From Bacteroidota bacterium (GTDB taxonomy: Bacteria > Bacteroidota > Bacteroidia > Bacteroidales > WCHB1-69), in contig JAKPTX010000092.1 in assembly GCA_029570835.1 (NCBI GenBank), positions 1-44,200 on the forward strand: a stretch of 44,200 nucleotides of DNA, given 5' to 3'. Position numbers and translations under genes: made by a program. Under the pieces are notes generated by a model. It made no database searches. It had not been told where the DNA came from and saw only the letters and a program-made list of their open reading frames with translations. Shown piece after piece: positions 1 through 8,907 of the stretch. Every line of letters starts with the position of its first letter. Position 1 is the stretch's first letter.

Positions 1-902
1 AATCGTCCGCACAGTTCCGGAATCAATCCGAAGTTTTTCAAATCTTGTGCAGTGAGGTACTTCAGAAGTTCATTTTTATCAACAATCTTATTTTTTTGGT
101 TGTATCCAATGGGATTGGTGTTCACCCTTTCTGAAATGATATGTTCAATGCTGTTGAAAGCACCACTGGCGATAAAGAGAATGTTTTTGGTATTGACCAC
201 GGTGAATTTTTGTTCAGGGTGTTTTCTTCCTCCTTCCGGGGGTACATTGACCTCGGCACCTTCCAACAGTTTGAGCAGAGACTGTTGTACGCCTTCTCCC
301 GATACATCTCTGGTGATCGATGGATTTCCTCCCCCTTTTCTTGCTACTTTATCAATCTCGTCAATAAAAACAATACCACGCTCCGCTTTATCTACATCGT
401 AATTCGCAGCCTGAAGGAGTCGTGTGAGAATACTTTCAACATCCTCCCCAACATAGCCGGCTTCGGTGAAAACGGTGGCATCCGCGATACAGAAAGGAAC
501 TTCGAGCAGTTTGGCAATCGTTTGTGCGATCAATGTCTTACCTGTTCCGGTTTCTCCCACCAAAATGATATTGGATTTATCCAATTCAATCTCCTCATCC
601 TTTTTTTGCGTGTGCATCAACCGTTTGTAGTGGTTATAAACAGCTACGGAAATCACTTTTTTTGCATCCTCTTGTCCGATAACGTACTCGTCCAGTCTGG
701 CTTTGATCTCTTTGGGTTTGATCAGTTTGATTGTAAACGGCTTCTTTTTTCGGGGTTTAGCGTAGTTTTCTTCACTCACAATCTCCATTGCTCTTTCTAC
801 GCAATGCTCGCAGATTGCAGCATCAATACCATGCAGAAGGAGCGTATCATTATCGATCTCCATACCGCAGAAACTACAAAATTTCACCCCTTTTTTGGCC
901 AT
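1..902 (-). CDS. clpX: ATP-dependent Clp protease ATP-binding subunit ClpX (3' end outside window)
   Basis: AAA+ unfoldase that recognises and unfolds substrates and threads them into the ClpP chamber in the cytoplasm. About 300 N-terminal residues lie in the window; the family is usually about 410-420 residues, so the C-terminal part is cut off by the window edge. Seen: a four-Cys zinc-binding domain (Cys9, Cys12, Cys31, Cys34), Walker A GETGTGKT at about 116-123, the GYVGED pore loop at about 149-154 and Walker B VFIDEID near 178-184. The start ATG (902-900) shares its A with the TAA stop of clpP (TAATG), so translation is probably coupled. It is the last visible gene of tig-clpP-clpX and is read from the tig promoter. 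The reading frame is open from the left edge, so no frameshift is visible. Confidence 0.97.
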   Translation of the reverse strand, partial: MAKKGVKFCSFCGMEIDNDTLLLHGIDAAICEHCVERAMEIVSEENYAKPRKKKPFTIKLIKPKEIKARLDEYVIGQEDAKKVISVAVYNHYKRLMHTQKKDEEIELDKSNIILVGETGTGKTLIAQTIAKLLEVPFCIADATVFTEAGYVGEDVESILTRLLQAANYDVDKAERGIVFIDEIDKVARKGGGNPSITRDVSGEGVQQSLLKLLEGAEVNVPPEGGRKHPEQKFTVVNTKNILFIASGAFNSIEHIISERVNTNPIGYNQKNKIVDKNELLKYLTAQDLKNFGLIPELCGR

Positions 903-1576
903 TATTTTTTATTTTGGATTAAAACATCATCAATCATCCCATACTCTTTAGCTTCGGAGGCAATCATCCAGTAATCACGGTCACTGTCTTGCCACACTTG
1001 CTCGTAGCTTTTACCGGTATGTTCTGCGATAATTTCGTACAATTCTTTTTTCAATTTTTGAATTTCTCTGGCTTCAATTTCGATATCGGATGCTTGTCCC
1101 TGAACACCTCCCATAGGTTGGTGGATCATCACTCTGGAGTGCTTGAGAGCATAACGTTTATCCTTTGCACCGGCACAAAGCAGTACAGCAGCCATAGAAG
1201 CTGCAATACCTGTACAGATTGTAGAGATTTCCGGTTTGAGATACTGCATGGTGTCGTATATCCCTAACCCGGCATAGACGCTACCACCGGGAGAGTTGAT
1301 GTAGATCTGGATATCACGATCAGAATCTTGCGACTCTAAAAAAAGTAATTGCGCCTGGATAATGTTGGCTACATCATCCAAAATAGGAACACCCAAGAAG
1401 ATAATGCGATCTTTCATCAATCGGGAAAAAACATCCAATTGCGTAATATTCATGGGACGCTCTTCAATAATGTAAGGTGTAATGTAGTTTTTCCACATCG
1501 ACTCATAGCGATGTAATTTTAAACTACTTATTCCCTGATGCTTCAGAGCATATTTTCTAAATTCGTTACTATTCAT
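902..1576 (-). CDS. clpP: ATP-dependent Clp protease proteolytic subunit ClpP
   Basis: Serine peptidase forming the double-heptamer chamber that degrades proteins delivered by ClpX. 224 residues, slightly longer than the E. coli enzyme because of an N-terminal extension of about 25 residues. The catalytic triad is visible as Ser127 (in GIAASMAA), His152 (in RVMIHQP) and Asp201 (in SDRDYWM), with the same 25- and 49-residue spacings as E. coli Ser98/His123/Asp172. The oligomerisation segment [10 protein letters not shown] is at 91-100. The start overlaps the end of tig by 8 bp and the stop overlaps the clpX start by one base, so the three genes form one coupled operon. Confidence 0.97.
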   Translation of the reverse strand: MNSNEFRKYALKHQGISSLKLHRYESMWKNYITPYIIEERPMNITQLDVFSRLMKDRIIFLGVPILDDVANIIQAQLLFLESQDSDRDIQIYINSPGGSVYAGLGIYDTMQYLKPEISTICTGIAASMAAVLLCAGAKDKRYALKHSRVMIHQPMGGVQGQASDIEIEAREIQKLKKELYEIIAEHTGKSYEQVWQDSDRDYWMIASEAKEYGMIDDVLIQNKK

Positions 1577-3080
1577 CTTTTTTGGTTTTTGGGGTTTTCT
1601 TTGCTTTGGTTTCTGCGGCTTTCTCTTCAGTCTCTTCTTTTTTTACAGTGTTTTTCGTTTTTACTGTTTTCTCAGCCTTTCCAGTTTTCTTTTCTGCTTT
1701 AGTTTCTTTAGACTCTTCAATTTTTGTAGTAGCGGCTTCCTCTTTTTGTTGATATTTATCACCCATATATTTGTAGTAATCCTCTAAGTTTCCTTCAATA
1801 ATATTTAGGGTAACTATTTCTTTCACTGCCTCAATCACTTTGTTGTTGAAAAGCTGGTCATAAACTTGTCTTGCTGCTGTTTTATCTTCCAGTTGTTTTT
1901 TAGCTAATTCAGTCAAACGATCACTTACTTCTTCTCTGTTGAAATATCTAAAATAGTTGTTGTAGAGGAAATCTTCAATATGTTGTTGCATATCTTCTTG
2001 AGTAACGTTCACTCCGTGATCAGTAGCAATCTTACTTTCAATCAATTCCCACTTGAAAGAGTTGATATATTTAGGAAAATCTCTTTCAATATCCTCATCA
2101 CTCATTTTCTCTTTGCTATTTGTTTTGATGAAATATTTTAAGTGCTCTTCAGGAAACTGAATTGAAACTGCCTTAATTAATTCTCCTGCCATCTCTTCAA
2201 AGAAGTATTGATCTACATAACCTTGAGTTTGGTTTGCGTAGGAAATTGCCATCTCTTTTCTGAAATCTTCTTCGCTGTTAATTTCGATTCCTGGTAGTGC
2301 TTCTTTAAAAAACTCTTCATTTAATTCAGCAGGCAATCTTCTGCTAATCGATTTAATCTGAATAGTTTGAACATACTCTTCAACTCCTGCAAATTCAGTT
2401 TTATCCAGTTTTAGGGTGTTTAAGAATTGTTCTTCTGAAGTGAAATAACTTCTTAGATTCACATTTTCTAAAACATCATTGATCTTTTTATTCATGAGGC
2501 TCTCTTGAGCAGCTTCAGTCAATGTTGAGAGTATGAAAGAGTACTCTTTTTCTTCATCTCCGCTGATGAGAATGGTGATATGGTCATCTTTTTCTTCAAT
2601 GGTGTCTGGAGAGCTCATGGTTCCCAATTCCATTTGTTTGCCGTACACCAAATCGTTGATATCTTTTTCAGAAGCTGTCATTTGGAAATAGTCAATCGCC
2701 GGAATCTCACTGTAGTTGAGTTCAAATTGAGGATATTTTACCAGGTCAAAAACATAAGTAAAATTACCTTCATCGGTTATGTCAAGTGAGGACTCCTTGT
2801 CCATAAGGGCAGGGGAGAAGATATACTCGATTTTTTCTTCCTGAACGATTCTAAAAAGCTCTTCGTGAGCAGTTTCGAATGCTTTTTCAACAATGAGTTC
2901 TCTTTCAAATATTTTTTTGATCAAATCCATGGGGACATGTCCAACTCTAAAACCAGGCATCTGGTGTGTTCTGCGCAGTTTTTTTAATTCACTGTTTACT
3001 TTTTCTGCATAATCCTCTTTAACGACTTCGATCGAAAATTTATGAATTAAGGGGTCATTACTCTCGTGTTTAACGTTCAT
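1569..3080 (-). CDS. tig: Trigger factor, ribosome-associated chaperone
   Basis: Chaperone that binds at the ribosome exit tunnel and shields nascent chains. 503 residues. The ribosome-binding signature GFRVGHVP (GFRxGxxP) is near residues 43-50. A weakly conserved PPIase-like middle domain and a long helical C-terminal domain follow, as usual for divergent Bacteroidota trigger factors. The last 55-60 residues are a low-complexity Lys/Glu/Thr/Ala tail (repeated KAEK, TKN, KKEE and TKAKK elements), which goes beyond the usual family end. The gene heads tig-clpP-clpX and overlaps clpP by 8 bp. A canonical phylum promoter is just upstream. The family call is firm; the role of the tail is unknown. 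Confidence 0.93.
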   Translation of the reverse strand: MNVKHESNDPLIHKFSIEVVKEDYAEKVNSELKKLRRTHQMPGFRVGHVPMDLIKKIFERELIVEKAFETAHEELFRIVQEEKIEYIFSPALMDKESSLDITDEGNFTYVFDLVKYPQFELNYSEIPAIDYFQMTASEKDINDLVYGKQMELGTMSSPDTIEEKDDHITILISGDEEKEYSFILSTLTEAAQESLMNKKINDVLENVNLRSYFTSEEQFLNTLKLDKTEFAGVEEYVQTIQIKSISRRLPAELNEEFFKEALPGIEINSEEDFRKEMAISYANQTQGYVDQYFFEEMAGELIKAVSIQFPEEHLKYFIKTNSKEKMSDEDIERDFPKYINSFKWELIESKIATDHGVNVTQEDMQQHIEDFLYNNYFRYFNREEVSDRLTELAKKQLEDKTAARQVYDQLFNNKVIEAVKEIVTLNIIEGNLEDYYKYMGDKYQQKEEAATTKIEESKETKAEKKTGKAEKTVKTKNTVKKEETEEKAAETKAKKTPKTKKDE

Positions 3081-3126
3081 TCTTTTATGTTTTTAAAGTT
3101 TACAATACTATTCTTAAATTGGGTTG

Positions 3127-3157
3127 CAAAAGTACAAAATATATTTGGGATTTACAA
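3127..3157 (-). promoter_or_regulatory. Bacteroidota-type promoter of tig-clpP-clpX
   Basis: On the minus strand a -33 TTG (3157-3155) is followed after 20 nt by TACTTTTG (3134-3127), matching the TAnnTTTG -7 element of Bacteroidota primary sigma factors. It lies about 47 nt upstream of the tig ATG and is the only plausible promoter seen for the operon. Confidence 0.75.
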
Positions 3158-3218
3158 GATGAAAATGAGATTGCACCAAATAGCTTAAAAAGAGCAAAAT
3201 CTTTTCACTATCAGGATT

Positions 3219-6200
3219 TTAATTCTGGATTAAAAAGTGCAATCTGTTGAGGATATTGACCTTACTGACTCCGGAATCAAAGTCGAGATACAAGAGGTTA
3301 GCTTGAGGATAGCGTTGCTTGATTTTATGCTCCATCCCTTTACCGATAACGTGGTTGGCGATACATCCGAAAGGTTGCAGACAGATTACATCGTTGACAC
3401 CTTTTTTGATAAACCCCACAATTTCGGAAGGAATCAACCAACCTTCTCCAAACTGGTGATTCAGATTGAGAATCTCTTCTCCCATTGCAGCTGCTTCCCG
3501 AATGGAATCTCCCGGAGTGTAGTATCGGAACTGCTTCTTAACCTTTTCCATTTTTTCAATGTAGTGATTACTCAAAAGTTCCGCGATCGCTTCTCCCCAG
3601 TAGAGTCCTTTTGTTTCCGCAATAAACTCTTTGCGTTGTACTTCTCCATTGATAAAAGCTTGTATCATAAACTCCAACATAGGAGGAATTCTCACCTCAA
3701 TATGGTTTTCAATCAACCAATCGATAATGTAGTATTGCGCAAAACTGTTGTATTTCAGATAGATTTCGCCCACTATGCCTACTGTTTTGGGATTAGGATA
3801 GGCAATCGGTACCTGATTGAATTCGGCAATCGCATCTTCCAATAGTTTGAATAACTTCCTGGACTCTTTTTTTTCCAATAGATCAATGGCTAATTTTATG
3901 TATTTGTCTTTGAGTGCTTTAGATTGTGTTCCATCCTCTTCTTTGGAAACGGTTGCGTAGTAAATCTCCGATAATGCATCGGCAAAGAGGAGTGTAATAA
4001 AGGTAGGTTTGAGGATTTTTAACCAGGGCACATCAAAGCCGGGCTGTTCGTTGAAGGTTCCATCCGGCATTCCCAATCCGATGAGTGGAACATCGTGGAA
4101 TCCAATCTGATCCATCGCTCTTTTAATCAGTGAGAGGTAGTTGGTTGCCCTGCACTGTCCACCCGTTTGTGTGATCCCGATTGCAATTTTGTCCCGATCA
4201 TACTTTCCGCTTTGGAGCGCTTTGATGATATCTCCTACAACGAGGGTAGCAGGATAACACACTTCATTGTGCGCATATTTTAATCCTGTTTGGATAGATT
4301 CTTGATCTGAGGGCGGGAGATTCTCAAAATTAAATCCAACTTGTTTAGCAAGAGTGGGTGCAAAGCTAGAGTAAAATTCTGAAAACCAAGGAAATAAAAT
4401 GGTTCTTCCCCGGTCCTCTATTTCGAAAAGTGCACGTTGCTCTGTTGGTTTTGCTTTCTTTTGAACAGTTGTTTGTTGCTGTTTTCGTTTTAATGTAATC
4501 GATTCTACAAAAGAGCGGAGTCGAAGTTTGATAGAGCCGGGAGTAGCAATCTCATCGATACGGATCCAGGCGTAGGAGATTCTTCGTGACGCTGCAAACA
4601 GCTTCAATTCATTCATAATGATGGTATCCAAACCGCAACCAAAGGAGTTGAGTTGCACAAAACCAACCTCAAAAGGTTGTTTTGATACCCATTCCATTGC
4701 CTGCAAAATACGGTTGGGATATTCCCACTGCGATATGGTGTAGTAACGTGAAAAATCCACTCCCGAACTCTCCTTGGTAATCTGTTCGTTGATCACATAC
4801 ACCCCTAAATCAGTCAAAATGTGTGACACTTTTTGGTGTATCAACGGGTCAATATGGTAAGGGTGTCCCGCGACCATAATGATCGGTTTTCCCGCCTTGT
4901 TAGCCTTTTCTACAATCTTTTTGTTGGCTTCTGCAACGTTATGATTGTACCGTTTCTGCTCTTCTATAGCCCGTTGGAATGCCTTTTGAGTCTCTGATTT
5001 GGAGATACCCAATTGCTTGAGATATCTGCGACACGCTTTATAGAGCAGCTTTTCAGAATCCATATTGAAAGGGATATTGTCGATGGAGGGAGTACTGTCA
5101 TTCCCCCCTTTTTTTATTGATCCTTGAAGAACCTCAGGATAACCACTCACAATAGGACAATTGAAACTGTTGGTACTCTCATCGAACTGCTTGTTTTCGT
5201 AGATCACCATCGGGATAAAGATGCGGTCCACGCCCTTTTCAACCAGATTCACCAGATGCCCGTGTGAAAGTTTAGCAGGAAAGCAGATATTATCCGCCAT
5301 AATCGCACCGGTTCCCTTTTTGTACAACTCCTGCGTACTCTCGTCGGAAGTGATAACCTCCAGACCCACCACAGTAAACAGTGTATGCCAGAAAGGATAA
5401 TTTTCGTACATATTGAGGATGAGCGGCAATCCAATTTTGATTTTTTTGGCATCTTTGGAACTCTTTTTCGGCTTTATCCGATCCATTAGATACTGATATT
5501 GGATATCGAAAATGTTCTCACCTTTACTCTTTGCTGCAGGGTTATTGGTAAAAATTTTCTCGCATTTATTCCCCGTATAGCACTGATTTCCATTTTCAAA
5601 ATGATACTGTGTAATCACACACTGATTGGTGCAACCGTGACAAGTAAACAGCTTGATTTTGGGTTTCGGCTGTGTAATAGTAGTTTCCAGGTCAAAGCCG
5701 GATTGGTACTCCGGATGATCTTGAAAGTACTGAAAAGCGTGCAATGCAGCACCATAAGCGCCCATCAGTTCAGGCATGTTTGAAGATGTAATATCTTGAC
5801 CTGTAAGGAGTTCTAAGCTTCTGGAAACAGCATCGTTCTTAAATGTTCCTCCCTGCACAACAATGTGATCTCCCAACTCTTCCACAGATTGTAAGTGCAG
5901 AACTTTATAGAGACAGTTTTTGATGACAGAGTATGCCAATCCTGCAGATAAATCACCCACTGTTGCCCCTTCACGCAGCGCTTGTTTTACTTTGGAGTTC
6001 ATAAAAACGGTACAACGGGAGCCTAAATCGTAGGGGCGTTGCGATTGTGTACCCAACAGCGCAAACTCTTCAACCGGGTAGCCCAAAGTTTGTGCAAATC
6101 CTTCAATAAATGTACCACAACCGGAGGAGCAGGCTTCATTCACGGCAATATTGATGATTTTTCCGTCCTGTACCGTCATCGCCTTCATATCCTGTCCACC

Positions 6201-7475
6201 AATATCCAGCACAAAAGTAACCTCCGGATCCAGATATTGAGCAGCTTTCAAGTGCGCCACTGTTTCTACCAAACCCAGGTCGATACCAAGCCCTTTTTGA
6301 ATCCATTCTTCTCCATAACCGGTCACCGCACTGCAACTGATTTTCAGCGTTCGGTTGCTCTTATCTAGTTGATTTTTAAGTTTTTCCAACTCTATAAGTA
6401 TCGTTTTCAGCGGATCGCCATTATTGGGTTTATAAGAATGAAAAACAATCTCGGAATTTTCATTGAGCAGCACTATTTTACTGGTTGTAGAGCCCGAATC
6501 TATCCCTAAAAAGAGCTGTTCCGAACTTTCAAATTCTCCCTTTTTGAGTTCAAATTTTTTGCGTTGCTCTTTCCACTCCTTATACTCTTCATTATTATTA
6601 AAGAGTGGTTTGAGTTGAGAATTAAAATCAGGGGGGGGCGAAATCATCGCTACTCGCTCAATCAACGCTGTGATAGGAATAGCTTCCACTCCGGGATCAA
6701 CCATGTATGCGGTGCCGTGGGCAGTAAAGGTATCCCCACGTTCCGGAATGATCAGATCTTCGATAGAGCAATCCAATGCTTTGGCAAAACTGTGTCTGAG
6801 GAAGGGAATAAAGGTAAAAGGACCGCCGGTCAGCAATATCGGTGTCTCAATCTGAGCTCCGCGCCCCAGACTGTTCAGGGTTTGTTGAGCGATGGCTTCA
6901 AAGATGGAAGCTGATATATCGGGTTTGCTAATATTTCTACTAATCAGGTTTTGCAAGTCGGTTTTAGCAAAAACGCCACAGCGGGAAGCGATAGGGTAGA
7001 GCTGCTGATGTTCGAATGCCCATTGGTTGAGTTGTTCGATGGAGGCGTTCATTAAGGTCGCCATCTGATCGATATATGCGCCGGTTCCTCCGGCACAGTT
7101 TCCATTCATGCGGATATCCAGCCTCTTTTGCTCATCAATCAGCACTAATTTGGCATCCTCTCCACCAATGTCAAAAATAGAACGCAGATTGGGATACAGT
7201 TTTTCTCCCCAACGGGAAGCCGCAATTACCTCCTGAATAAACTGCATTTCAGTTGCTTCAGCGATACCCATGCCGGCAGAACCCGTAAATGCCACCTGGA
7301 AAAGAGTATCAGGGAAATGACGATTGATTTCCATTAATAGATCGACTAGAGTATCTGTTACTTTAGTGTTATGACGTTCATAGCCTGAAAGCAGTGCCTT
7401 GAAGGCGCTGTCGGTTACTACATATTTAATTGTTGTTGATCCAATGTCGATTCCTAACCTGGCAATCTCTCTCAC
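3219..7475 (-). CDS. Giant fused 2-hydroxyacyl-CoA dehydratase activase-like protein (two BcrAD/BadFG domains, DUF2229 and HgdB-like region)
   Basis: 1418-residue fusion. Two ASKHA-type activator domains are in tandem. The first (about 1-265) has the phosphate loop GIDIGSTTIK and iron-sulfur Cys127 (NGNCAGGTG) and Cys166 (ASRCGVFA). The second (about 322-582) has GIDSGSTTSK and Cys449/Cys453 (NEACSSGCG) and Cys488 (GSRCTVF). A Cys cluster follows at 612, 615, 619, 632 and 638, then regions like DUF2229 and the HgdB dehydratase family with further conserved Cys (NICFPA, EVCYPA, GGQCRA, PFGCIA). Family knowledge: small activators drive ATP-dependent low-potential electron transfer to dehydratases; the large fusions are common in anaerobes and their substrate is not established. 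It probably makes an ATP-driven low-potential reductant. It has its own -7 element and no partner genes nearby. A run of eight C encodes PPP at 280-282. Confidence 0.88.
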   Translation of the reverse strand: MREIARLGIDIGSTTIKYVVTDSAFKALLSGYERHNTKVTDTLVDLLMEINRHFPDTLFQVAFTGSAGMGIAEATEMQFIQEVIAASRWGEKLYPNLRSIFDIGGEDAKLVLIDEQKRLDIRMNGNCAGGTGAYIDQMATLMNASIEQLNQWAFEHQQLYPIASRCGVFAKTDLQNLISRNISKPDISASIFEAIAQQTLNSLGRGAQIETPILLTGGPFTFIPFLRHSFAKALDCSIEDLIIPERGDTFTAHGTAYMVDPGVEAIPITALIERVAMISPPPDFNSQLKPLFNNNEEYKEWKEQRKKFELKKGEFESSEQLFLGIDSGSTTSKIVLLNENSEIVFHSYKPNNGDPLKTILIELEKLKNQLDKSNRTLKISCSAVTGYGEEWIQKGLGIDLGLVETVAHLKAAQYLDPEVTFVLDIGGQDMKAMTVQDGKIINIAVNEACSSGCGTFIEGFAQTLGYPVEEFALLGTQSQRPYDLGSRCTVFMNSKVKQALREGATVGDLSAGLAYSVIKNCLYKVLHLQSVEELGDHIVVQGGTFKNDAVSRSLELLTGQDITSSNMPELMGAYGAALHAFQYFQDHPEYQSGFDLETTITQPKPKIKLFTCHGCTNQCVITQYHFENGNQCYTGNKCEKIFTNNPAAKSKGENIFDIQYQYLMDRIKPKKSSKDAKKIKIGLPLILNMYENYPFWHTLFTVVGLEVITSDESTQELYKKGTGAIMADNICFPAKLSHGHLVNLVEKGVDRIFIPMVIYENKQFDESTNSFNCPIVSGYPEVLQGSIKKGGNDSTPSIDNIPFNMDSEKLLYKACRRYLKQLGISKSETQKAFQRAIEEQKRYNHNVAEANKKIVEKANKAGKPIIMVAGHPYHIDPLIHQKVSHILTDLGVYVINEQITKESSGVDFSRYYTISQWEYPNRILQAMEWVSKQPFEVGFVQLNSFGCGLDTIIMNELKLFAASRRISYAWIRIDEIATPGSIKLRLRSFVESITLKRKQQQTTVQKKAKPTEQRALFEIEDRGRTILFPWFSEFYSSFAPTLAKQVGFNFENLPPSDQESIQTGLKYAHNEVCYPATLVVGDIIKALQSGKYDRDKIAIGITQTGGQCRATNYLSLIKRAMDQIGFHDVPLIGLGMPDGTFNEQPGFDVPWLKILKPTFITLLFADALSEIYYATVSKEEDGTQSKALKDKYIKLAIDLLEKKESRKLFKLLEDAIAEFNQVPIAYPNPKTVGIVGEIYLKYNSFAQYYIIDWLIENHIEVRIPPMLEFMIQAFINGEVQRKEFIAETKGLYWGEAIAELLSNHYIEKMEKVKKQFRYYTPGDSIREAAAMGEEILNLNHQFGEGWLIPSEIVGFIKKGVNDVICLQPFGCIANHVIGKGMEHKIKQRYPQANLLYLDFDSGVSKVNILNRLHFLIQN

Positions 7476-7520
7476 TTACACCTCTTTTCCGTTTTCAAAG
7501 TTTACTTTTAAATGAACCTG

Positions 7521-7528
7521 CAAAATTA
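7521..7528 (-). promoter_or_regulatory. -7 element upstream of the giant activase gene
   Basis: TAATTTTG on the minus strand, about 45 nt before the ATG at 7475, fits TAnnTTTG. There is no clear TTG at the -33 distance, only T-rich sequence, so the call rests on the -7 box. Confidence 0.5.
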
Positions 7529-7561
7529 ACTAAAAAAAAGATTATTGTTAAAAAAAATGAA

Positions 7562-7600
7562 TAAAAAAGAATCCAAACTGTTTTGATCAATTTGGATTCT
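7562..7600 (-). terminator. Rho-independent terminator after the Cys/His repeat gene
   Basis: A 10-bp perfect inverted repeat (AGAATCCAAA at 7568-7577 and TTTGGATTCT at 7591-7600) with a 13-nt loop. Read on the minus strand it is followed directly by TTTTTTAT, the expected U tract. It lies 31 bp past the stop of the 147-residue gene and separates it from the activase transcript. Confidence 0.8.
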
Positions 7601-7631
7601 GTGTGGTTTTTAACAAGTCTTTTAAATATGA

Positions 7632-8075
7632 CTATTTTATTATTAATTTAGATTGACCTTCTCTTTTTTGGGTTCCGTCACATTTCTTGCCATCTTTGTG
7701 TTGACCGTCACATTTTTTTCCATCTTTTTGTCCTTGACATTTATGTCCTTCTTTGTGTTGTCCTTGACATTTGTGCCCATCTTTGTGTTGTCCTTGACAT
7801 TTGTGTCCATCTTTGTGTTGACCATCACATTTTTTTCCATCTTTTTGTCCTTGACATTTATGTCCATGTCCATGTCTGTGTTCTTGACATTTGTGTCCAT
7901 CTTTATGCTTACCTTGACACTCATGCTCTTTTTTAACGGTTTCAGCCTTCTTTGCAGGTTCTTTTTTTACTTCTTTCTTAACTTCTTTTTTAACAGGATT
8001 TTGTGCTGCTACATATTGAGTTTGTAGCCCAAAGGTAAAGAGGCTTACCATTAATAATAGAATCAGTTTTTTCAT
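7632..8075 (-). CDS. Secreted Cys/His/Lys-rich tandem-repeat protein
   Basis: 147 residues, family not recognised. A signal peptide (MKKLILLLMV... to about AAQ at 25) indicates export. A KKEVKKEVKKEPAKK linker is followed by nine Cys-containing units (Cys at 53, 63, 74, 83, 93, 103, 113, 122, 132), mostly 10 residues each of the form CQGQHKDGHK, with 9-residue CQGQKDGKK variants and one His-dense unit (EHRHGHGHK). The tail is REGQSKLIIK. Regular Cys and His spacing suggests metal binding or redox buffering in the periplasm, but this is inference; no lipobox is present. A strong terminator follows. No TAnnTTTG promoter was found upstream, so expression may need another sigma factor. It is very basic. 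Repeats at protein and DNA level agree, so the frame is the real one. Confidence 0.8.
   Translation of the reverse strand: MKKLILLLMVSLFTFGLQTQYVAAQNPVKKEVKKEVKKEPAKKAETVKKEHECQGKHKDGHKCQEHRHGHGHKCQGQKDGKKCDGQHKDGHKCQGQHKDGHKCQGQHKEGHKCQGQKDGKKCDGQHKDGKKCDGTQKREGQSKLIIK
7668..7919 (-). repeat. Approximately 30-bp tandem repeat array inside the Cys/His gene
   Basis: Units of 30 bp (some 27 or 33) encode the CQGQHKDGHK repeats. Neighbouring units at about 7740-7830 are nearly identical in DNA, showing recent unit duplication. All length changes are multiples of three, so the frame is kept. Confidence 0.85.
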
Positions 8076-8208
8076 AATTTTTTAATTTGTTTATTGAATT
8101 GATATTATTAATATTACCATACATCGACTTTGACACTTTAAAACTAGAAAAGTTAAATCAAAATAAAAAAAAATGCAAAAAAGTTTTTAAATTGGTAAAA
8201 TTTCACTT

Positions 8209-8838
8209 TTAGAAAGCAACTCCGGCACTCACTGAAAATGCATCTAAATTGACTGTACTAGATCTAATACCATAATCATAACTTGTTTTTACAAATAGTA
8301 GATTTTGCATTTCATATCCCATTGTGCAGTAAAGTTCTACATCATCATTTATTTTGTAGGAGATTCCCAATTCGGGATTTAAGCAGAGTCCCATAGGAAG
8401 GAGCCCTTTGCTTGTTATGGAGCTATAACCTATTCCTATAGAGAAGTAGGGAGCTAAACTACTTTGTAACATTCGAGCTCTAAAATGGAGGTACAGAGGG
8501 AATAGAAAAAGATCTGCGTCATAATAATAACGCACTCCAACTCCCACACCGGCAGAGATATAAGAATTAAAATAATAGCTTTGTCCCAAATTGAGTTTAA
8601 TACGGTTGATATTTTCTCCAAACAATTGGTATTGGTACCCGACCTCAACCATGATTTGAAATCTGCGCTTCCGGTTTATATTTTCAACCTGATTAGGGGA
8701 TGCAATGGATGAGCCTTGATTCTCATTACTTTGCTCCTGGTTTATGTTTTGACCGTACGAGATCACGATAGTGAACACTAACAGAATGAGTAGAAAGCAT
8801 TTTTTCACCAATTGGGGTAAATTATAAATCTTTAGCAT
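8209..8838 (-). CDS. Outer-membrane beta-barrel protein, paralog 1
   Basis: 209 residues with an N-terminal signal peptide (cleavage probably near SYG-QN, about 30) and alternating beta strands rich in Gly and aromatics (VEVGYQYQL, AGVGVGVRYYY, PYFSIGIGYSS, ELGISYKIND). It ends in Phe, as barrels do. It is clearly homologous to the next gene at 8908-9567: the two share the ENQGSSI segment after the signal peptide, the VGYQYQ strand, the PYFSIG-GY strand and GYEMQN. The specific function is unknown; small OmpW/PorT-like barrels of this type are common in Bacteroidota. It has its own -7 element. Confidence 0.8.
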   Translation of the reverse strand: MLKIYNLPQLVKKCFLLILLVFTIVISYGQNINQEQSNENQGSSIASPNQVENINRKRRFQIMVEVGYQYQLFGENINRIKLNLGQSYYFNSYISAGVGVGVRYYYDADLFLFPLYLHFRARMLQSSLAPYFSIGIGYSSITSKGLLPMGLCLNPELGISYKINDDVELYCTMGYEMQNLLFVKTSYDYGIRSSTVNLDAFSVSAGVAF

Positions 8839-8872
8839 AATAGTAGGGATTTGTTAAAGATAATTGAACCCT

Positions 8873-8880
8873 CAAAGATA
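8873..8880 (-). promoter_or_regulatory. -7 element of barrel paralog 1
   Basis: TATCTTTG on the minus strand about 35 nt before the ATG at 8838. The leader resembles that of paralog 2 (both contain GGATTTGTTAAA near the start codon in plus-strand reading). There is no exact TTG at -33. Confidence 0.6.
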
Positions 8881-8907
8881 ATATCTTTTTTAATATAAAC
8901 TCTAATT

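Noticed and set aside
141-974. Open frame of 277 codons on the plus strand
   Set aside because: It is antisense to clpX and clpP, whose motifs are all in the minus-strand frame; the plus-strand translation has no recognisable domain.
7643-7924. Second open frame through the Cys/His repeat region
   Set aside because: Repeat units in multiples of three keep several frames open. Only the 7632-8075 frame has a signal peptide and ordered Cys spacing.
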